Translations under genes and position numbers: made by a program
The notes under the pieces: generated by a model
Told to the model about the DNA's origin: nothing
Seen by the model: only the letters and a program-made list of their open reading frames with translations
Database searches by the model: none
In this document: positions 6,303 through 10,988 of the stretch, piece after piece
How positions within the stretch are numbered: the stretch's first letter is position 1
How the letters are laid out: each line of letters starts with the position of its first letter
Source of the DNA: DATIXD01 sp035518875
Lineage (GTDB): Bacteria > Pseudomonadota > Gammaproteobacteria > Methylococcales > Methylococcaceae
Assembly: GCA_035518875.1 (NCBI GenBank)
Contig: DATIXD010000404.1
Location: 1-10,988 of the forward strand
DNA length: 10,988 nt
Reading direction: 5' to 3'

Positions 6303-7523
6303 TCAGAAGGATACCGCGAACCCCAGCATGCTAATCAATGAAGGAGTGAATTGCGTGGTTCCGCCGCTGGTTTGGCCGTAGACAGCCAAGCGCCGGTTGA
6401 CCGTCCAGATAAAACCGGCCCCGACGGCATTTTGGGTGAACTTATTGCCCTTAGTGCCGAAAGTGACCTGGGGATTGGGCACCCGCGGCAGGGTCATGGC
6501 ATTGTAAAAACCATGAATGAAAACGGCGAAGTCCTTGTTGAACAGGTCGCGCTGCAAGCCCCACTGGAAGCTGAACTCCCAGTCATTCTTACCGTTGGCG
6601 TCCTGAACCCGAGTAACGCCCAGGTTATACTCGAGATCGATATCGAAGGGTAGCGACTGGTCGAAGTTGAAGGTGAACGAAGGCTGGGTGCCGCCATTGA
6701 ACTCTGCGTTGCCCAGCCATTCGGTCTGGATGTAGGCTTCGAAACCTGCCGCGGGTAGGAAATAATCTTGCTTCTCCGTCCACATCTGGATTTTGGTGTC
6801 GAAGGCGAGGGGCGAAAAACCCCAGGTGGAATTCGAGCCGCCGATCCAGCTGACGCCGTTGCCGAACAGGCGAAGCTCGATGTCATCGGTCACCCCGTAG
6901 CGCAACAGGAATTCCGCATTGTACTGCGCGGGGCTGGTAGAGGCGGTGCCATAGTAGGTGAAGGGCGAGAGTTCCACGTAGGCACGTCCCTGCGGCAGGG
7001 TGAAGGCACTGTTTGGGAAATTGGCGAGATCGGGTCCGGGGTTGGCGATGTCCGGCTCGGACCGCCAACGCTCGATATTCTCGGGCAAGCGGGCCCGGGA
7101 CCGGTTGTACCGCCCCTTGAAGAAGGTCTCCCTTGCCTGTTCGGCTCGTTGCGTGGCATAAGCCTCGAATTGGCCATAGTCGCTGAAGGGGGCCGAGGGT
7201 TTGGACAGCTCAGGTTGGGACTTTAGCCTCGCCTTGTCCCAGATGGTCCTTGCCACTAGGCGCCCATAGGCGCGAAAAGGCTCGTATGAATCCTTAGACG
7301 TCAGTTTCGATAAACTGGCGGCAGTAGCGCTATCTCCCTTCGCGTCCCGACCTTCGCCCGTCACTTTATCCGGGCCGGTAACCGTGGACCGGTTTGTGTT
7401 CCCGAGCAGCGTACAACCGAACAGGTTTATGAACGTAAACACTAGGGCGGCCCCTGCGAGCCAGATTGAAGCTGGCCGGGCGGGGGCTAACCCCCAAGAC
7501 GAAACGGCATGGTGGCACAACAT
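6303..7523 (-). CDS. MetA-type outer-membrane beta-barrel protein with lipobox
   Basis: A 406-residue envelope protein. R16, a hydrophobic run at about 19-36 and an L-F-G-C lipobox point to lipidation at C37. Residues 38-165 are a polar, charged and helical region. From about 170 the chain alternates like a beta barrel, with a start P-Q-G-R-A-Y-V-E-L-S-P-F-T-Y-Y-G, a following R-Y-G-V-T-D-D-I-E-L-R-L and a final aromatic Phe in G-F-A-V-S-F. This matches the family called 'putative MetA-pathway of phenol degradation' (PF13557), which despite its name is a generic outer-membrane channel or transporter family. The ATG at 7523 is supported by GAGG at 7531-7534, seven bases upstream. It lies 31 bases after the Spy-like gene, so the two are probably co-transcribed. 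A barrel with a lipid anchor is unusual, and a cleaved signal peptide is the alternative. Confidence 0.78.
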   Translation of the reverse strand: MLCHHAVSSWGLAPARPASIWLAGAALVFTFINLFGCTLLGNTNRSTVTGPDKVTGEGRDAKGDSATAASLSKLTSKDSYEPFRAYGRLVARTIWDKARLKSQPELSKPSAPFSDYGQFEAYATQRAEQARETFFKGRYNRSRARLPENIERWRSEPDIANPGPDLANFPNSAFTLPQGRAYVELSPFTYYGTASTSPAQYNAEFLLRYGVTDDIELRLFGNGVSWIGGSNSTWGFSPLAFDTKIQMWTEKQDYFLPAAGFEAYIQTEWLGNAEFNGGTQPSFTFNFDQSLPFDIDLEYNLGVTRVQDANGKNDWEFSFQWGLQRDLFNKDFAVFIHGFYNAMTLPRVPNPQVTFGTKGNKFTQNAVGAGFIWTVNRRLAVYGQTSGGTTQFTPSLISMLGFAVSF

Positions 7524-7554
7524 GATTTAGCCTCGCTCGTCTTTTGGCGCCGGA

Positions 7555-8025
7555 CTACTTGATGAGCGGGAGTTCCTGCGCGATGCCGGCTTCCACGGAG
7601 GCACTGATCTTGCTCTCGATCTGGTAATAGCGCGCCAGCTTCTTAATCGGTAAGATCTTCTCAAATTTAGGCAAATAGGCCTTCTTTAAACGGGCACGGT
7701 CTTCCTCGAGTGACAGGCGATCGGTGAGAAGTTTCCTCGCCATGGCGTCCGTCATCTGGTCGTAGTTCTCCCCGAACTCGGCAATGAGGACCCTACGTTT
7801 CTCAAGCAAAAAAGACAGGTCTTTCTGGAAGCGGTCGTAAAGTGGCCAGAACCGCTCCTCTTCCGCTGACGTGAGTTGAAGGTTGTCCGCGATCAGGCGC
7901 CTCCTGTCCTGATTGAACTTTTCGGTAGCCTGGTCAAGGGGCTGTGCGGCTTCTTCCTGCGCCCCGATTGGGCCACAAACAGCGATGGCAAACAGTACCG
8001 CCGTCAAGCTGCGAATGACGTACAT
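7555..8025 (-). CDS. Spy/CpxP-like periplasmic helical protein
   Basis: A 156-residue protein with a Sec signal peptide (R5, a hydrophobic run at about 7-18, cleavage likely after the GA at 21-22). The mature protein is helical and highly charged. Residues 50-63 read Q-L-T-S-A-E-E-E-R-F-W-P-L-Y, the L-T-x-x-(E/Q)-x-x-x-F-W-P-L-Y motif of small periplasmic proteins related to the LTxxQ/Spy-CpxP group. In that group such proteins act as ATP-independent chaperones or as sensors of envelope or metal stress. Whether this one does so is inference. It has no metal-binding His cluster, and its only Cys is in the signal peptide (C17). A purine-rich stretch (GGGGGAGCGAGAGA) precedes the ATG at 8025. 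The gene lies between the antiporter (179 bases upstream) and the outer-membrane barrel (31 bases downstream). Confidence 0.78.
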   Translation of the reverse strand: MYVIRSLTAVLFAIAVCGPIGAQEEAAQPLDQATEKFNQDRRRLIADNLQLTSAEEERFWPLYDRFQKDLSFLLEKRRVLIAEFGENYDQMTDAMARKLLTDRLSLEEDRARLKKAYLPKFEKILPIKKLARYYQIESKISASVEAGIAQELPLIK

Positions 8026-8204
8026 CGTTCTCTCGCTCCCCCGTTATTCGAGTGCCGGCCGGGTTTACCTGGCAATCTGTCCGAACAGTTCACGAATCCA
8101 CCTACAGCGTCGTGGGATAAACAGGACGTAAGTGCGGCCGGAACCTTCCGACAATTGATACCAAAAGCCGCAGAAGTCTCGCCATTCTCAGCCTAACGGG
8201 TTCC

Positions 8205-9350
8205 TCATGTCGCAGCAGCTGCGTCCGCTGGCAAATAGAAAAATCCAATCGCCAACATGAGGTAAACGGCGAGGAGCATCATACCTTCGATCCAGGTGGA
8301 ACGACCGTCGGAGGTGAGGTTGCGGATCACGACAATGGTCAGCACCATTGCCACGACCTCGAAAGGAGTGAACAGAAGATCCATGTGTTCGCCCAGCAGC
8401 GGCGCGCTGAAGATGAGCAGGGGAACAGCAAGCAAAATCATTTGGATGCTCGAACCGACCGACGCCTCGATGGCGAGATCCATCTTGTTGTTCCGTGCGA
8501 AACGGGTGGCGCTGATAATTTCGCCGATACCTCCCGCGCCCGCCAGGAGAATGATGCCGCTGAATACGGCGGTCAGGCCGAGTTGCTTGCTGGTGGGTTC
8601 CAGGGCATCGGTCACCACCTCGCTCATGACGGCCATCGCCAGGGTCGCGGCGACGAGCACCCCCACCGATTTTCCTTGCGACCATTGGGGCAACGAATCA
8701 CCTGCCTCCGATTCTTCGGGAACCATCGGACTGAGGGTGCCGGCGGGGTCGGCCGTTTTCTGGAAAAGCGTCTTCCCGAGGTTGGCTGCGTATACCACCA
8801 GGAGGATGAGCGAAATCTCCCAACTCAACTCCCCCTCGGCTTCCGGGGAGGATATGTGAAAGATTGCAGGAATGACGAGGCCGAAGCCACACAGGGTTAA
8901 AAGCCCAGCGTTGATCTGGATGGCTTCTTCGTTGAACCGCTGGGTGCCATGCCTGAGTCCGCCCAGGAACATCGCGAGGCCGAGACCGAAGAGGAGTTCG
9001 ACCAGGATCGAACCAGTGATGGAAGCCTTGACCACATCGCCGAGTCCGTGCTTCAAGGCGAACAACGCAATAATGATTTCCGGGGCATTGTTCAGCGAGG
9101 CATTGAGCAGGCCGCCAATGGTAGGCCCCAAGGTGGCTGCCAAGGCTTCGGTGGCCTCCCCCATCAGTTCGGCCAGCGGATAGATCGCGACCAGGGAGGC
9201 AGCGAACACCAGGATCGGATTCGCATCGAACCAGCGCAGGGCAAGCGCTAGGGGAATCGCGAGCAGTAGCCCATTGCGAATGGAGAAGGGTGAGGCTGGA
9301 TCTTCAGTGTTGGTGCCGCCGCCAGGAAGTTTTTTTCCAACCGCTGTCAT
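8205..9350 (-). CDS. Cax-type cation/proton antiporter, divergent alpha repeats
   Basis: An inner-membrane antiporter of the CaCA superfamily, expected to exchange cytoplasmic Ca2+ (or Na+ or another cation) for H+. I chose the ATG at 9350 (381 residues). GGAG at 9359-9362 lies eight bases before it, while the longer reading starts at a TTG at 9407 without such support. About ten to eleven membrane segments are visible, in two halves split by an acidic loop at about 196-226. The first alpha repeat is at about 79-131 (L-L-N-A-S-L-N-N-A-P-E, with the key acid E91). The second is at about 268-310 (G-G-I-G-E, with E277, then V-G-S-S-I-Q). Both acids are kept. The usual G-N before the acid is N-N in repeat one and G-G in repeat two, and two acidic residues appear where family members usually have Asn or Gly (E118 and E294). 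Ion choice may therefore differ. It follows the carbonic anhydrase gene by 131 bases. Confidence 0.85.
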   Translation of the reverse strand: MTAVGKKLPGGGTNTEDPASPFSIRNGLLLAIPLALALRWFDANPILVFAASLVAIYPLAELMGEATEALAATLGPTIGGLLNASLNNAPEIIIALFALKHGLGDVVKASITGSILVELLFGLGLAMFLGGLRHGTQRFNEEAIQINAGLLTLCGFGLVIPAIFHISSPEAEGELSWEISLILLVVYAANLGKTLFQKTADPAGTLSPMVPEESEAGDSLPQWSQGKSVGVLVAATLAMAVMSEVVTDALEPTSKQLGLTAVFSGIILLAGAGGIGEIISATRFARNNKMDLAIEASVGSSIQMILLAVPLLIFSAPLLGEHMDLLFTPFEVVAMVLTIVVIRNLTSDGRSTWIEGMMLLAVYLMLAIGFFYLPADAAAAT

Positions 9351-9358
9351 CTCTGCAT

Positions 9359-9362
9359 CTCC
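9359..9362 (-). promoter_or_regulatory. Ribosome-binding site deciding the antiporter start
   Basis: On the minus strand GGAG lies eight bases before the ATG at 9350. No comparable site precedes the in-frame TTG at 9407, so translation from 9350 is favoured and the 19 extra residues are probably not made. Confidence 0.6.
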
Positions 9363-9481
9363 AGGTTTGTTTATCGTATCGAGTTTATCCGTGTCTATCC
9401 TTCGCAATCTCGGCTCGAAGTGATCAGGGTCCGTCTCCCCGACAGTCGGCCGCGCCCCGACAGACGCATGAAGCGCGAAAT

Positions 9482-10231
9482 CTAAAGGTCAGAAACGCGC
9501 ATCACACTGAGGTGCCTCAGGTCGATATAGTCCTCATATTCAGGGCTGGTGTTGATAATTATGCCCCCGGCCAAGGCGAGATACTCGCAGCTGAACTCCT
9601 TTTTTTGCGTACGCACATAGCGGTGAATCAATTCGTGAATGACCGTGTATGCAATCTCCGTAGCGGCTCGCAGCGGTTTTTCCGCCGTGAGGATCTGCTC
9701 CCGGAAAGGTAGGAGTCGCCGCTCCAGGGTCATCTGCTCGGTATCGTCGTCGTCGTAAGCCGGTAGGTAACCCGGCGCAGATTGAAAGTGCTTAAGCGCA
9801 AGCGTCAGTGCGCCGCACGCGGCTGATTCCCGGTGTTGTCCTGGGCGAAGCAACTTGCCGAGTTCACCTTGATCGGTGATGCCGATGTGGGGACCATAGA
9901 CGATGAGCGCCGCACCGGCATCCGGGACATGGTGGGCGACCGTCAACACACCGGTGAGACCGGAATAGGGTATTCCCGCCAAACCGCCCATGGAGAAAGG
10001 CCCCAAGAAATGCTGCTTGAGTTTGCCCTTGGTCTTGGGCAATGGAATATCCGATTCACGTAAAGGGATGACGTCGTCGGCACACACGGAATTGGCCAAC
10101 AGTACTTTGGACAGGTCGATGTGATGCTCATCGCCAAGAAGTCGCCATACCCGTTCAATGAAGGCGACCTCCGTTATGGCCTCGGGATAATGTTTTTTGA
10201 TCAGGCGATCGAGTGACGGTGTCGTGGTCAT
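9482..10231 (-). CDS. LCIB-type (theta-class) carbonic anhydrase
   Basis: A 249-residue soluble protein of the LCIB/LCIC family (Pfam LCIB_C_CA), first known from the CO2-concentrating system of green algae. Some homologues from algae and bacteria are active zinc carbonic anhydrases that interconvert CO2 and bicarbonate. The family blocks are clear: A-N-S-V-C-A-D-D (C50, D52), G-G-L-A-G-I-P-Y-S-G-L-T-G at 82-94, A-H-H-V-P-D at 99-104, V-Y-G-P-H-I-G-I at 111-118 and E-S-A-A-C-G-A-L at 135-142. C50, H115 and C139 are the likely zinc ligands, and D52 with R58 may supply the Asp-Arg pair of beta-type enzymes. All appear intact, so activity is plausible. I chose the ATG at 10231 because GGAG at 10239-10242 lies seven bases upstream; a longer in-frame reading from 10330 lacks one. 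No signal peptide is seen, so it is cytoplasmic. An H-E-L-I-H at 199-203 is probably coincidental. The antiporter gene follows on the same strand. Confidence 0.82.
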   Translation of the reverse strand: MTTTPSLDRLIKKHYPEAITEVAFIERVWRLLGDEHHIDLSKVLLANSVCADDVIPLRESDIPLPKTKGKLKQHFLGPFSMGGLAGIPYSGLTGVLTVAHHVPDAGAALIVYGPHIGITDQGELGKLLRPGQHRESAACGALTLALKHFQSAPGYLPAYDDDDTEQMTLERRLLPFREQILTAEKPLRAATEIAYTVIHELIHRYVRTQKKEFSCEYLALAGGIIINTSPEYEDYIDLRHLSVMRVSDL

Positions 10232-10238
10232 CGGCGAA

Positions 10239-10242
10239 CTCC
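10239..10242 (-). promoter_or_regulatory. Ribosome-binding site deciding the carbonic anhydrase start
   Basis: GGAG on the minus strand sits seven bases before the ATG at 10231. The other in-frame ATGs at 10330 and 10255 lack such a site, and residues between them look like untranslated leader. A TATAAC lies in this leader near 10297, but no good -35 partner is at the right distance, so I do not call a promoter. Confidence 0.6.
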
Positions 10243-10337
10243 GACAGTGGTTCATTTTTACAAAGAACGGTCCGCGCGATCGGATTCCGGCGGTTGATAA
10301 GTTATACCGAAACCTCGCGACGCCGAACACGCCACGC

Positions 10338-10755
10338 TTATTCCGGCCTAGCCCGGCGCCGCTCCCTGAGCCACGCGCCGGCGAGAAGTAGCGTCAAGAC
10401 AAGGTGCGCCGCCACCGCCGGCCACAAGAGGATCCCGACCCATTGACGGCGGACTGCCAGATACAGGAAGTACATCACTACCAGCAGCCCGTAGGCCAGC
10501 ATGGCCCGAAGCGCCGGGAAAACATGGCCGACTGGCCGCGGCCAACAGGCCACCCCCCAACGACAACAAGGCGACGCCGAGCAAGCGGCTCATCGCCAGC
10601 CCCGCTCCGGAAACGTCGTCGCCCAGCAACAACCAGGTGACCAGCGAGGGATCGGCGATCAACACCAAGCCTGTGGCCGCTTCGAGAACGGCGGCCAGAC
10701 CGAGCAGCTTGTTCATTGAGACGAACCCAAGGGCGCCAAGGCTCAACGGAGTCAT
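10338..10755 (-). pseudogene. Small multi-pass membrane protein, broken by a one-base frameshift
   Basis: Two overlapping frames make one protein when joined. From the ATG at 10755 (or 10716) the chain reads M-N-K-L-L-G-L-A-A-V-L-E-A-A-T-G-L, then L-L-L-G-D-D-V-S-G-A-G-L, and reaches L-S-L-G-G at about residue 68. It then loses its membrane character. The other frame, from 10553 to the stop at 10338-10340, continues with V-A-C-W-P-R-P, A-L-R-A-M-L-A-Y and three more hydrophobic stretches. Dropping one G from the six-G run (10553-10558 as C on the plus strand) gives L-S-L-G-V-A-C-W-P and a 138-residue protein with about four membrane segments. This matches a type of small hypothetical membrane protein that I recall as common but cannot name. 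AGAGG lies four bases before the 10755 ATG. It follows the arylsulfatase by 31 bases. A sequencing error in the run is a real alternative to a mutation. Confidence 0.7.
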
Positions 10756-10786
10756 CTCGCCTCTTCAGGAAATGCCACTTACGAGC

Positions 10787-10988
10787 TTACTTCACCTCGA
10801 CCGTCACCTTGTCGATCTTGCCGGTGAACCGGGTTTGCGGGCCTTCTCCTAGGCCCTCGAGCACCGGCGTCGCGAGATCGATGCCCACGTCGGCCGTCTC
10901 ATCGGCCGAAAATATCATCGGCTGCGTGCGTTCGATGTAGCCTTCGGCGACTTTGCGGCCATTGACGGACAGGGTCCCGGTCCCGCCC
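10787..10988 (-). CDS. Arylsulfatase, C-terminal end (cut by window edge)
   Basis: The last 66 residues of a sulfatase; the rest lies beyond the right edge. The reading frame (first full codon at 10985-10987) gives G-G-T-G-T-L-S-V-N-G-R-K-V-A, then I-E-R-T-Q-P-M-I-F-S-A-D-E-T-A-D-V-G-I-D. It ends with F-T-G-K-I-D-K-V-T-V-E-V-K and a TAA. This is the C-terminal beta-sheet domain seen in many bacterial arylsulfatases of the AtsA type, which hydrolyse sulfate esters using a formylglycine made from a Cys or Ser in the N-terminal domain. That catalytic region is not in view, so activity, localisation and substrate cannot be judged. The small membrane protein gene starts 31 bases downstream and was probably co-transcribed. 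Confidence 0.8.
   Translation of the reverse strand, partial: GGTGTLSVNGRKVAEGYIERTQPMIFSADETADVGIDLATPVLEGLGEGPQTRFTGKIDKVTVEVK

Noticed and set aside
6768..7226. Plus-strand open frame of 152 codons
   Set aside because: It lies wholly antisense to the outer-membrane barrel gene, which has a signal sequence, motifs and a ribosome-binding site.
8296..9251. Several long plus-strand frames
   Set aside because: They are antisense shadows of the GC-rich antiporter gene and show no recognisable domains.
9415..9475. Hairpin-like GTCGG/CCGAC sequence between carbonic anhydrase and antiporter
   Set aside because: The stem is only about five pairs, the loop is GC-rich and no T run follows, so I do not call a terminator.

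Overview
The window looks like chromosomal DNA from a Gram-negative bacterium, most likely a gammaproteobacterium. The support is an OprD-type porin, three lipobox proteins, a MetA-type outer-membrane barrel, a Spy/CpxP-like periplasmic protein and a YbaN/DUF454 membrane protein. The species cannot be named from the sequence. I see no rRNA, tRNA, CRISPR array or intact transposase.

Layout. At the left (152-2295, minus strand), an OprD-family porin is followed 14 bases later by a lipoprotein with an internally duplicated beta-rich domain, probably one transcription unit. From about 2360 to 5460 the DNA is worn and gene-poor. It holds a twice-frameshifted fragment of a group II intron reverse transcriptase, abutting the C-terminal half of a Ca2+/H+ antiporter (cax) that lacks its first half. 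It also holds a 149-bp inverted-repeat element of MITE type, two small secreted or lipidated proteins on the minus strand, and a short remnant that may be another cax tail. At 5461-6234 (plus strand) lies a DUF454/YbaN membrane protein with an extra N-terminal metal-binding-like fold.

The right half is a compact, mostly minus-strand block. Read in transcription order from the right edge it has the C-terminus of an arylsulfatase, a small membrane protein broken by one extra G in a G run, and an LCIB/theta-class carbonic anhydrase. A full-length but divergent Cax-type cation/H+ antiporter, a Spy-like helical periplasmic protein and a lipobox-bearing outer-membrane barrel follow.

How they may work together. 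The most interesting unit is carbonic anhydrase, then antiporter, then two envelope proteins (10231 down to 6303). The enzyme would interconvert CO2 with bicarbonate and H+, and the antiporter would trade H+ for a cation, probably Ca2+. The two could be coupled in pH, calcium or carbonate handling; this is inference from adjacency and family. The half cax and the possible cax tail suggest the antiporter family has been duplicated and eroded locally.
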